Assembly: GCA_016780605.1 (NCBI GenBank)
Contig: JADHLS010000331.1
Span: 1 to 6,225, forward strand
Length of the DNA: 6,225 nt
Direction of reading: 5' to 3'
Origin: Reyranella sp.
Lineage (GTDB): Bacteria; Pseudomonadota; Alphaproteobacteria; Reyranellales; Reyranellaceae
How positions within the stretch are numbered: the stretch's first letter is position 1; every line of letters starts with the position of its first letter. This document shows positions 1 to 6,225 of this stretch, one piece after another. The notes under the pieces are model-generated. The model worked only from the letters and a program-made list of their open reading frames with translations. It searched no databases and was not told the origin of the DNA. The position numbers were made by a program, and so were the translations under genes.

Positions 1-436
1 GGTCGCCCGCGAGCTCGGCGCGCGTCGCAAGGCCGGCGGCATCCGAGCCAGCGCCGGGCTCGGTCAGGCAGTAACTCGCGAAGTGTTCCATCGAGCAGAG
101 CTTGGGCAGGAAGCGATGGCGCTGCTCGTCGTCGCCGAAGCCGTCGATCATCCAGGCCGACATGTTGTGGATCGAGATGTAGGCCGCCGTGCTGGGACAG
201 GCCGTCGCCAGCTCCTCCATGATCAGGGCCGCGTCGAGGCGCGAAAGCGCGCTGCCGCCGACATCGTCCCTCACGTAGATGCCGCCGAAGCCCAGCGCCG
301 CGGCTTCACGCAGCACCTCTTCAGGGAAGATCTTCTCAGCGTCCCATTTGGCAGCATGAGGCAGCATGCGCTCGGTCGCGAACTGGCGTGCCGTGTCGCG
401 GAAGGCCTGCTGGTCCTCGGTCAGATTGAAATCCAT
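1..436 (-). CDS. acyl-CoA dehydrogenase, isobutyryl-CoA dehydrogenase type (N-terminal part, cut by left edge)
   Basis: This is the N-terminal 145 residues of an FAD-dependent acyl-CoA dehydrogenase (family length about 380-390), which oxidises acyl-CoA to 2-enoyl-CoA in the cytoplasm and passes electrons to electron-transfer flavoprotein. Translation from the ATG at 436 starts [20 protein letters not shown], the usual helical N-terminal domain. Near residues 122-131 it reads [12 protein letters not shown], the acyl-CoA dehydrogenase signature at the start of the middle beta domain. The stretches [36 protein letters not shown] and [14 protein letters not shown] resemble mammalian ACAD8, so valine catabolism (isobutyryl-CoA to methacrylyl-CoA) is the best guess, from remembered family sequences. 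The catalytic Glu and the FAD C-terminal domain lie outside the window. There is no Shine-Dalgarno site before the ATG; a sigma70-like promoter sits almost on top of it. Confidence 0.93.
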   Translation of the reverse strand, partial: MDFNLTEDQQAFRDTARQFATERMLPHAAKWDAEKIFPEEVLREAAALGFGGIYVRDDVGGSALSRLDAALIMEELATACPSTAAYISIHNMSAWMIDGFGDDEQRHRFLPKLCSMEHFASYCLTEPGAGSDAAGLATRAELAGD

Positions 437-445
437 GCGGGCCGG

Positions 446-473
446 ATCATATCGGGGGGTCCGCGGCCGTCAA
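446..473 (-). promoter_or_regulatory. sigma70-like promoter of the acyl-CoA dehydrogenase
   Basis: Read on the minus strand, TTGACG (473-468) and TATGAT (451-446) are separated by 16 nt. Each differs from the sigma70 consensus by one base. Transcription would start near 439-440, only 3-4 nt before the ATG at 436, so the message would be nearly leaderless. This fits the absence of a Shine-Dalgarno site. The boxes are seen in the sequence; promoter activity is inferred. Confidence 0.5.
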
Positions 474-482
474 TGAAACCGC

Positions 483-488
483 TATGAT
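483..488 (+). promoter_or_regulatory. -10-like hexamer ahead of the four-helix membrane protein
   Basis: TATGAT lies 6 nt before the ATG at 495, so initiation would fall at or next to the start codon itself. There is no recognisable -35 box 16-18 nt upstream, where the sequence is GC-rich, so this is a weak promoter call. It faces away from the better promoter of the divergent acyl-CoA dehydrogenase gene in the same 58-nt gap. Confidence 0.25.
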
Positions 489-494
489 GACACC

Positions 495-926
495 ATGCGC
501 TGGCGCGACATGACCGAGCCGGAGGCCACCGCGTTGCCGGAAGCACGGCTGGGCGGCGCCCTGCTGGGCGCCGTCGTGGCGGCCGCTCTGCTCTTCCTGG
601 TCGCCGCGGCCGGCGCGCTGATCGCCTTCGACCAGCTTCGCGCCGTCGGCCTGCGCTACATGATCGCCGTGGGCTTCGTTGCCCTGTGGTCGGCGACCTT
701 TGTCTTCATGAGTCTGCTGCGCCTGCGGGCGACGCCGACAGTCGCCAACCTCGGCCTCGCCGTGTGGATCGGCTGGCGCCTGGCCGCCTTCCTGCTGAGC
801 CACGCCGGCTGGCCACTGGCCGTCGATCTGCTGGGCGAGATCGTCCTGGTTGCGGGATTTTGCGGCTATATGACCGCGGGGGTGCGACCCAATGCCTATT
901 ATCGCCGTCGCCTTCCTGCGGCTTGA
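495..926 (+). CDS. four-helix membrane protein of unknown function
   Basis: I do not recognise this 143-aa protein. It has four clear hydrophobic segments at about residues 20-44, 54-75, 82-101 and 107-128, a short acidic N-terminal stretch (TEPEATALPEA), and a basic C-terminal tail (NAYYRRRLPAA). This suits an inner-membrane protein with a positively charged cytoplasmic end. No enzymatic motif is visible. It starts a plus-strand run with hemB (19-nt gap) and the Nudix gene, so it may be co-transcribed with them, although a -10-like TATAAA lies between it and hemB. The start could be the ATG at 495 or the one at 510 (residue 6); neither has a convincing Shine-Dalgarno site. The first is chosen because it lies right after a -10-like hexamer. 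The even spread of hydrophobic helices makes a non-coding shadow unlikely. Confidence 0.72.
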   Translation: MRWRDMTEPEATALPEARLGGALLGAVVAAALLFLVAAAGALIAFDQLRAVGLRYMIAVGFVALWSATFVFMSLLRLRATPTVANLGLAVWIGWRLAAFLLSHAGWPLAVDLLGEIVLVAGFCGYMTAGVRPNAYYRRRLPAA

Positions 927-931
927 GCCGC

Positions 932-1956
<1,025 letters not shown>

Positions 1957-1962
1957 TCGCGT

Positions 1963-2451
1963 ATGATTGAGCGTCCTTCGGCGCGGCTGATCCTGCTCGA
2001 TCCCGCCGACCGCCTGTTCCTGTTCAACGTGCACGATCCCGGGGTGTTCGATCCAGCGAACCCGCACTTCGATCCGTTCTGGGTGATGATCGGCGGCTTC
2101 GTCGATCCCGGCGAGGAGTTCGCCGACGCCGCCGTGCGCGAGGCACGCGAGGAGACGGCGATCGTCGTCGACGGTCCCGTTCACTGGGTCTGGCAGCGCC
2201 AGCGGCGCATGAGCTGGCGCGGCAAGGATGTTCTGCACAAGGAGCGGTTCTTCCTCGCCCGCACGCGCACCACCGAGATCGACACGTCGGGGCTCGACGA
2301 ACGCGAGCGTAGCTGGACCCGCGGCCATCGCTGGTGGCGCGCCGACGAGATCGCGGCGTCAGGCGAGCGCTTCGAGCCGATGGATCTCGGCACGCGGTTG
2401 CAGGCGCTCCTGAAGGACGGCCCGCCGAAGGAGCCGATCACGCTTTCTTAA
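1963..2451 (+). CDS. Nudix hydrolase, substrate unknown
   Basis: This 162-aa protein carries a Nudix box at residues 45-67: G45, E51, then REAREET (59-65). It therefore probably cleaves a nucleoside diphosphate linked to another moiety, with a divalent metal held by E60, E63 and E64. The usual glycine near the end of the box is alanine here (A66), a tolerated but less common change. The N-terminal strand SARLILLDPADRLFLFNVHD and the aromatic-rich segments WVWQRQRRMSW and RGHRWWRADEI match the general shape of short Nudix proteins of the 8-oxo-dGTP/ADP-ribose type, but no substrate motif can be named. It starts 6 nt after the hemB stop with only a weak Shine-Dalgarno site, which suggests translation coupled to hemB. 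Gene order alone does not show a haem role; general nucleotide clean-up is as likely. It ends directly against a large palindrome. Confidence 0.9.
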   Translation: MIERPSARLILLDPADRLFLFNVHDPGVFDPANPHFDPFWVMIGGFVDPGEEFADAAVREAREETAIVVDGPVHWVWQRQRRMSWRGKDVLHKERFFLARTRTTEIDTSGLDERERSWTRGHRWWRADEIAASGERFEPMDLGTRLQALLKDGPPKEPITLS

Positions 2452-2510
2452 GGAGCGCGGACCTCCGGGTCCGCTCATGATCATCATGCGGACCTGGAGG
2501 TCCCCGCTCC
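2452..2510. repeat. 59-nt palindrome (23-bp stem) filling the convergent intergenic gap
   Basis: Bases 2452-2474 pair in exact register with 2488-2510 (paired positions always sum to 4962). This gives 21 Watson-Crick pairs, one G-T pair (2467/2495), one C-C mismatch (2458/2504) and a 13-nt loop at 2475-2487. The outer arms are GGAGCGCGGACCTCC and GGAGGTCCCCGCTCC; the inner arms are GGTCCGC and GCGGACC. Smaller alternative hairpins also exist: GCGGACC-TCCG-GGTCCGC at 2457-2474 and GGACC-TGGA-GGTCC at 2490-2503. The element begins right after the Nudix stop and ends 2 nt before the stop of the minus-strand small protein. It could act as a two-way terminator, but neither side has a proper T-tract. 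A dispersed REP-like or miniature palindromic repeat is the alternative. Confidence 0.8.
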
Positions 2511-2512
2511 AA

Positions 2513-2644
2513 CTATGAGCGGCCGTTCCGGTCCCTGTCGTTCTTGCGACGCTCGTGCTCCTCGGAAGCGCTGCGGTAGGCGCGCCAGGCGAGGATCAGG
2601 GCGACCAGCGAGCAGGCAACTCCCACGATCATGGCGACGGACAT
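2513..2644 (-). CDS. 43-aa single-helix membrane protein coupled to the upstream hydrolase
   Basis: I do not recognise this protein. Read from the ATG at 2644 it is 43 residues: a hydrophobic helix at about 2-20 (MSVAMIVGVACSLVALILAW) followed by a strongly charged, mostly basic tail (RAYRSASEEHERRKNDRDRN). That is the layout of a small inner-membrane protein with its C terminus in the cytoplasm. The start is well supported: AAGGA lies 7 nt before the ATG, overlapping the last codons of the hydrolase, whose TGA is only 4 nt upstream. Translation is therefore probably coupled, and the protein may anchor or modulate the hydrolase. A longer reading from 2725 would overlap the hydrolase by 77 nt and is rejected. 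It is too small for a family assignment by eye. Confidence 0.65.
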   Translation of the reverse strand: MSVAMIVGVACSLVALILAWRAYRSASEEHERRKNDRDRNGRS

Positions 2645-2648
2645 GGCC

Positions 2649-3638
2649 TCATCCTTGTTCGAGGAAACGCGCGACGGCGAGATCGCTCCACGGCTGGCGG
2701 CTGCCGGTGCCGTGAAAACCGACATGGCCGCCCTGGCCGCTCAGCAGCGGCATGAGCGACCGGTTCGCCCGCCAATCATACGCCTGGTAGAGCGCGCCCG
2801 GTATCCAGGGATCGTCGAGGGCCGCCATCACCAGTGTGGGCACGCGGATGTCGGCCATGAAGCGCGAGGGCCGGCAGCGCTCGTAATAGTCCTCGGCGCT
2901 GGCAAAGCCGTAGCGCGGCGCGATGAAGCGGTCGTCGTACTCCCACACCGTGGTCGAACCCATGATCGCCGCCCGCTCGGTTGCCGATACGACGGCGCCT
3001 TGGGCGGTCGCCTCGATCTTCATCTGGCCGAGGATGTAGCCGTGATAGAGCCGGTTGCGCAGGCGCATCATATGCCGGCAGGTGATCGCCAGATCGATCG
3101 GCGCGCACACCGTCGCCGCGGCACGCAACGGTGAGGCCGTCCCCTCCTCACCCAGGTACTTCAGCAGCATGGCGCCGCCCAGCGAGTAACCCACCGCCAC
3201 CAGGCCGTCCCTTGTCAACTCGTCCGGCAGCAAGGCGAGCAGAGCGCGGAAATCCTGGCTGCGGCCGGCATAGTAGTGTTCGCCGCACAGCGCCCGCGAT
3301 TGCCCTGCACCGCGCAGGTTGAGCCGCAGCACGCTCCGGCCACGCTCCAGCAGCAGGCGCGCCATGGAGCAGATGTAGAGGCTCTCGGCCGAGCCCGTCA
3401 GGCCATGCACCAGGATGACCAGCGGGCTGCCGGGCCTGGGCGACGCCGGCCGGTCGAGGCTCGCCAGCAGCGTGTCGCCCGTGCCGTCGCGCAAGGCGAA
3501 GGACAGAGATTCGGTGCGGTGCGGCGCAAGCGACGTCGAGACCGCCAGGAAGCGGTTGGCCACGGTCTGCAGATCGCCGCCCCACCAGGGGAAGCGCGGT
3601 CGAAACGGCGGAAAATCGGGGGAGCGGGCGTCGGTCAC
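2649..3638 (-). CDS. alpha/beta hydrolase, YheT family (copy 1)
   Basis: A 329-aa alpha/beta-fold hydrolase of the YheT/UPF0017 (COG0429) group, related to eukaryotic ABHD1/2/3; members are esterase or lipase-like with poorly defined bacterial substrates. Visible motifs are the family N terminus PPFRPRFPWWGGDLQT (10-25), the oxyanion strand VILVHGLTG (74-82), the nucleophile elbow GYSLGG with S152, the acid D275 or D276 in LDDPWIP, and the catalytic His at H305 in GQGGHVGFH. No signal peptide is seen, so it is probably cytoplasmic. The start is chosen as GTG at 3638 because it aligns with the start of copy 2. The reading frame stays open to 3812, but that extension runs into the divergent secreted gene and lacks family sequence. 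No clear Shine-Dalgarno site precedes the GTG. The 43-aa membrane protein follows after 4 nt. Confidence 0.92.
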   Translation of the reverse strand: MTDARSPDFPPFRPRFPWWGGDLQTVANRFLAVSTSLAPHRTESLSFALRDGTGDTLLASLDRPASPRPGSPLVILVHGLTGSAESLYICSMARLLLERGRSVLRLNLRGAGQSRALCGEHYYAGRSQDFRALLALLPDELTRDGLVAVGYSLGGAMLLKYLGEEGTASPLRAAATVCAPIDLAITCRHMMRLRNRLYHGYILGQMKIEATAQGAVVSATERAAIMGSTTVWEYDDRFIAPRYGFASAEDYYERCRPSRFMADIRVPTLVMAALDDPWIPGALYQAYDWRANRSLMPLLSGQGGHVGFHGTGSRQPWSDLAVARFLEQG

Positions 3639-3762
3639 GGGCTTTGCCGAATTGATACAACTCAACGTATGCGCGCTAAAGATCTGCTCTCGCAGCGTCA
3701 ATGGCGTTTGTGTATGCTCGCGAAAGTTGAAGCTCAGCGCCGCACATGGAAGGTAGTTGAAG
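3639..3762. other. 124-nt divergent intergenic region with an imperfect direct repeat
   Basis: This gap separates the starts of hydrolase copy 1 (minus) and the secreted protein (plus), so it should hold promoters for both. A 16-nt direct repeat matching at 13 of 16 positions lies at 3666-3681 (CGTATGCGCGCTAAAG) and 3711-3726 (TGTATGCTCGCGAAAG), 45 nt apart, which could be a pair of regulator sites. On the minus strand a TTGACG box occurs at 3701-3696, but only a poor -10 match follows, so I do not call a promoter. GGAAGG at 3748-3753 is the Shine-Dalgarno site of the secreted gene. Confidence 0.35.
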
Positions 3763-4173
3763 ATGGATCGAGTTGTCGCGTCAATCGCCGCCGCTGCGGC
3801 GACTCCCCTCATGGCCCAGTCGGATCAGACCCTGAAGCGGACCGTCAAGAAAGATACCGAAACGATGGTCAACGTGCACGCCAACTCGTTCAAGCCCCGG
3901 CCCAGCATGCTCAACTGTGAGCAAGGCGGCACCGTGGTCATCGAGATCACCTCGCCACCGAAGAACGGCACGGTGACGACCCGTCCCACCAAGACGAAGG
4001 ACAAGGACTGCTCGAACGAGCTGATGGGGACGGGCATATACTACAAGCCGAAGCCCGGCTTCACCGGTTCCGACACCTTCACGTACGTCCGCACCGAGGA
4101 GAACATGCGCGCCGTCTCCAAGGCGGGCGGCCCTCAGGGCAGTCGGGTCATCAATATCACGGTCCAGCCCTGA
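3763..4173 (+). CDS. small secreted protein with Ig/cadherin-like beta domain
   Basis: A 136-aa exported protein of unknown role. Residues 1-18 form a short signal peptide (MDRVVASIAAAAATPLMA) with likely cleavage before QSD. The mature part shows the pattern of bacterial Ig/cadherin-like repeats: PPKNGTVTT (65-73), then YYKPKPGFTGSDTFTYVRTE (93-112), with a final strand SRVINITVQP. Such domains are usually binding or structural modules, often in tandem in large surface proteins; a single stand-alone copy is less usual. Cysteines 52 and 83 could form a disulfide in the periplasm. The ATG at 3763 is preferred over a TTG at 3757 because GGAAGG ends 9 nt before the ATG but only 3 nt before the TTG. 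It lies opposite to, and between, the two YheT-type hydrolase genes; its stop is 9 nt from the stop of copy 2 with no evident terminator. No enzymatic residues are seen. Confidence 0.85.
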   Translation: MDRVVASIAAAAATPLMAQSDQTLKRTVKKDTETMVNVHANSFKPRPSMLNCEQGGTVVIEITSPPKNGTVTTRPTKTKDKDCSNELMGTGIYYKPKPGFTGSDTFTYVRTEENMRAVSKAGGPQGSRVINITVQP

Positions 4174-4182
4174 TCCGACGCG

Positions 4183-5175
4183 TCAGACCCGCTCGAGGAA
4201 CTTCTCCAGCACCGTATCGCACCACGGCCGGTCGCTGTCGGCAGAGTGGAAGCCGAGATGGCCACCGCCCTCGGCCATCAGCGACAGCAGGAACGGATTG
4301 TCGGACCATTTGAAGTCGCGATAGTACGCGGCCGGTATCCAGGGGTCGTCGCATGCCGCCAGCACCAGGGTCGGCACGCGGATCTCGGGCATATAGGCCA
4401 GCGGCGTGCAGAGCTCGTAGTAGTCGTCGGCGTCGCGATAGCCGTAGCGCGGCGCGATGAAGCGATCGTCGTACTCGCGCACGGTGCGCGCCGCCGTCAC
4501 GATCTCCCGCTCCTCGTCCGACAAAAGACCGCCCGGCGCCAGCGTCTCCTTCTTGAGGTCGGCCAGGATGTAGTTGTGATAGAAGAAGTTGCGCGGCTTC
4601 AGCATGTGCTCGCAGGTCTGCTGGAGATCGAGCGGCGCACAGATCGTGGCGGCGGCGCGCAGGCGCGAGAACGCCCCCTCCTCGCCGAGATATTTCAGCA
4701 GCATCGCGCCGCCCATCGAGTAGCCGACGGTCACGATGCCGTCCGCGGTGAGGTCGTCGGGGAGCTGCTGCAGCACCTGCCTGAGGTCGGCCGTACGGCC
4801 GATGTGGTAATGCTCGCGGCAATGCGGCCGCGACGCGCCGCAGCCGCGCAGGTTCAGCCGCAGCACGCGATAGCCCAGTCCGAGCAGATGCCGCGCGGCA
4901 TTCAGGATGTGCGAGCTGTTCTCGCAACCGGTCAGTCCATGCACGAGGACGACAAGCGGCCGCCCCTTCACCGATTGCACAGGCCGATCGAGCATGCCCA
5001 CGAGAATGTCACCGCTCTTGTCGGCCATGCAGAAGCACACGCGCTCGCTGGTGTGGGGAGACATGTCCGGTTCGTAAGTGCCCATCAGCACCGCGATCGT
5101 CTGCAGATCTGCATTCCACCAAGGGAAGCGTGGCCGGAAGGGCGGCACGTCGAGGGAATCGATGGACGGGGGCAC
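4183..5175 (-). CDS. alpha/beta hydrolase, YheT family (copy 2)
   Basis: A 330-aa paralogue of the hydrolase at 2649-3638 and member of the same YheT/UPF0017 group. The N-terminal family motif PPFRPRFPWWNADLQT is at 11-26, VVLVHGLTG at 75-83, the nucleophile S153 in GYSMGG, the acid D276 or D277 in CDDPWIP, and the catalytic His H306 in GGGHLGFH. The two copies align without gaps from the N-terminal motif to the catalytic His, at a constant offset of one residue, and look roughly half identical by eye. They are therefore an old duplication, probably with different substrates. There is no signal peptide. The start is GTG at 5175 (MPPSIDSLDV), with a weak GGAA 5 nt upstream; no other start lies near the family N terminus. 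It diverges from the EamA transporter across 29 nt. Its substrate cannot be inferred. Confidence 0.93.
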   Translation of the reverse strand: MPPSIDSLDVPPFRPRFPWWNADLQTIAVLMGTYEPDMSPHTSERVCFCMADKSGDILVGMLDRPVQSVKGRPLVVLVHGLTGCENSSHILNAARHLLGLGYRVLRLNLRGCGASRPHCREHYHIGRTADLRQVLQQLPDDLTADGIVTVGYSMGGAMLLKYLGEEGAFSRLRAAATICAPLDLQQTCEHMLKPRNFFYHNYILADLKKETLAPGGLLSDEEREIVTAARTVREYDDRFIAPRYGYRDADDYYELCTPLAYMPEIRVPTLVLAACDDPWIPAAYYRDFKWSDNPFLLSLMAEGGGHLGFHSADSDRPWCDTVLEKFLERV

Positions 5176-5204
5176 GTCGGTTCCGTATTCACATTTTGCT
5201 TGCG

Positions 5205-6083
5205 ATGAAAACGTCCGCCCCTTCCCGGAGTTCCGCTGCCGCGGTCGGTGTCGTGTGTGCTGTGATGGCGGCGACGTTGTTCAGCACGGCGGGCGTCATC
5301 GTGCGCCACATCGAGCTGCCGGCCTGGGACGTGTCCTTTTGGCGCTCGGCTCTCCTTGTCGTTACCATGTTGCCCCTGCTCATGTGGCAGCGCCGGGGTG
5401 TGCTGATCGATGTCCGCAATGCGGGGCTCGCGCTGATTGCCAGCGCCGTGCTGCTGGCCGGCGCCTTCGTGAGCTTCATCCTGGCGCTCGGCCTCGCACC
5501 GGTCGCCAATGTGCTGTTGATGTTCGGTGCCACGCCGTTCATCACCGCATTGCTGGCACGGTTCTGCCTCGGCGAGGCCTTGCACAGCCACACCATCCTC
5601 ACCATGGGCGCCGCCGTGCTCGGCCTTTCGCTCAGCGTCGCAGGCTCCCTGCAGGCGGGAGCGCTCGCCGGCATGGCCGTCGCGTTCATCGTGGTGCTGT
5701 GCATGAGCGGCAACTATGTCGTTGTGCGATACCGCCGCGACGTCGGCATGGCGCCGGCGATCTGGCTCGCCGGGGTGATCTCGGGGGTCGTCGCCTTGCC
5801 GTTCGCCCATCCCGAAAACGTCACCTGGGCCAAGCTGCCCTGGCTGCTGGCGCTGAGCCCGGGCCAGCTGGTCGGCGGGCTGCTGCTTTATGTGGCGAGC
5901 CTCAAGCGCATTCCCGCCGGGCGGGCCGCCCTGCTCGGCCTGCTCGAATTGGTGCTGGGTCCCGTCTGGGTGTGGCTGTTCGATGGCGAAAAGCCGGACG
6001 ATCTGACGCTCATCGGCGGCGTCATCGTGATCGGTGCAGCCGCGGCAAACGTGTGGCTGGATTCGCGGCGGACGGCTGGCTAA
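5205..6083 (+). CDS. EamA/DMT-family ten-helix transporter
   Basis: An inner-membrane protein of 292 aa with ten hydrophobic segments at roughly 12-35, 43-61, 73-95, 98-123, 128-147, 153-176, 182-200, 213-233, 239-259 and 266-286. This is the double EamA (five plus five helix) layout of the drug/metabolite transporter superfamily. Typical EamA features are LFSTAGVIVRHI with DVSFWRS in the first repeat, LAPVANVLLMFGATPFITAL in helix 4, and LLELVLGPVWVWLFDGEKP before the last helix. Members export amino acids, metabolites or toxic compounds; the substrate here cannot be told. The ATG at 5205 is chosen because it gives a normal cytoplasmic N terminus; the frame is open back to 5130, but that extension overlaps hydrolase copy 2 and adds only an arginine-rich sequence. 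No Shine-Dalgarno site is visible. The CoA-transferase gene follows after 9 nt, so the two are likely co-transcribed. Confidence 0.93.
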   Translation: MKTSAPSRSSAAAVGVVCAVMAATLFSTAGVIVRHIELPAWDVSFWRSALLVVTMLPLLMWQRRGVLIDVRNAGLALIASAVLLAGAFVSFILALGLAPVANVLLMFGATPFITALLARFCLGEALHSHTILTMGAAVLGLSLSVAGSLQAGALAGMAVAFIVVLCMSGNYVVVRYRRDVGMAPAIWLAGVISGVVALPFAHPENVTWAKLPWLLALSPGQLVGGLLLYVASLKRIPAGRAALLGLLELVLGPVWVWLFDGEKPDDLTLIGGVIVIGAAAANVWLDSRRTAG

Positions 6084-6092
6084 GAACCCTGC

Positions 6093-6225
6093 ATGACCCA
6101 AGCTCATAAGGGCCCGCTGTCGGGCGTCGTCGTCGTCGATCTGTCGCGCATCCTGGCAGGCCCCTATTGCACCCTTCTCATGGCCGAGATGGGCGCCCGG
6201 GTGATCAAGGTCGAACCGCCCAAGG
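6093..6225 (+). CDS. CaiB/BaiF (family III) CoA-transferase, N-terminal part, cut by right edge
   Basis: The first 44 codons show the conserved N terminus of family III CoA-transferases: [20 protein letters not shown], then [16 protein letters not shown] (residues 29-43). These enzymes move CoA between carboxylic acids through a covalent aspartyl intermediate; the catalytic Asp (about residue 169 in the family, full length about 400) lies outside the window, so the substrate cannot be guessed. It starts 9 nt after the transporter stop with no strong Shine-Dalgarno site, suggesting a shared transcript. If so, the transporter may move an acid related to the substrate of the transferase, which is inference from spacing only. 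Confidence 0.92.
   Translation, partial: MTQAHKGPLSGVVVVDLSRILAGPYCTLLMAEMGARVIKVEPPK

Noticed and set aside
2452..2510. Palindrome as a classic rho-independent terminator
   Set aside because: No T-run follows the stem on the plus strand (AACTATGAGC), and the minus strand has only a short mixed stretch (TTAAGAAAG). It is kept as a palindromic element instead.
2645..2725. Longer 70-aa reading of the small membrane protein
   Set aside because: The extra 27 residues overlap the hydrolase C terminus and have no membrane or family character; the good Shine-Dalgarno site belongs to the ATG at 2644.
3639..3812. 58-residue N-terminal extension of hydrolase copy 1
   Set aside because: It would overlap the signal-peptide region of the divergent secreted gene, has no family resemblance, and the paralogue starts at the equivalent of 3638.
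4157..4927. 256-codon and 170-codon (3148-3660) minus-strand frames inside the hydrolase genes
   Set aside because: They are frame-shifted readings of genes that are intact in the correct frame. I considered a frameshifted pseudogene, but all catalytic residues are present in the main frames.
4246..5208. 320-codon open frame on the plus strand
   Set aside because: Antisense shadow of hydrolase copy 2, with low-complexity Arg/His/Val-rich translation and no domain pattern.
5085..6107. 340-codon minus-strand frame and a 343-codon plus-strand frame (5078-6109) over the transporter
   Set aside because: Both are out-of-frame readings of the EamA gene; the Gln/His/Arg-rich products show no membrane segments, whereas the 5205 frame gives ten clean helices.

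Overview
The window is high-GC DNA with tightly packed genes and ordinary chromosomal content. The HemB sequence (a HemB without the zinc cysteines), the isobutyryl-CoA dehydrogenase-type acyl-CoA dehydrogenase and the CaiB-type CoA-transferase suggest an alphaproteobacterium. Rhodospirillales or Hyphomicrobiales are plausible (a Reyranella-like organism is a guess), but nothing here fixes the genus. I see no rRNA, tRNA, insertion sequence, integrase or CRISPR array.

Layout, left to right. (1) 1-436, minus: the first 145 codons of an acyl-CoA dehydrogenase that runs off the left edge. (2) 437-494: a 58-nt divergent promoter region. (3) 495-2451, plus: a 143-aa four-helix membrane protein of unknown function, hemB (porphobilinogen synthase) and a Nudix hydrolase, with gaps of 19 and 6 nt, so probably one transcription unit. 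(4) 2452-2512: a convergent intergenic gap of 61 nt, 59 of which form one 23-bp-stem palindrome. (5) 2513-3638, minus: a YheT-family alpha/beta hydrolase followed, 4 nt later, by a 43-aa single-helix membrane protein with a good Shine-Dalgarno site. (6) 3763-4173, plus: a small secreted protein with an Ig/cadherin-like fold, divergent from the first hydrolase and convergent with the second. (7) 4183-5175, minus: a second YheT-family hydrolase, an ungapped paralogue of the first. (8) 5205-6225, plus: a ten-helix EamA/DMT transporter followed after 9 nt by the first 44 codons of a CaiB/BaiF CoA-transferase that runs off the right edge.

Functionally the window is mixed: acyl-CoA catabolism at both edges, tetrapyrrole synthesis plus nucleotide clean-up in the middle, and a duplicated esterase-like hydrolase with a small membrane protein and an exported protein beside it. 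There is no obvious previously undescribed multi-gene system. The points most worth a second look are the palindrome that fills the convergent gap, the duplicated hydrolases separated by an opposite-strand secreted gene, the coupled 43-aa membrane protein, and several starts that lack a Shine-Dalgarno site and sit 6-9 nt behind a -10-like hexamer.
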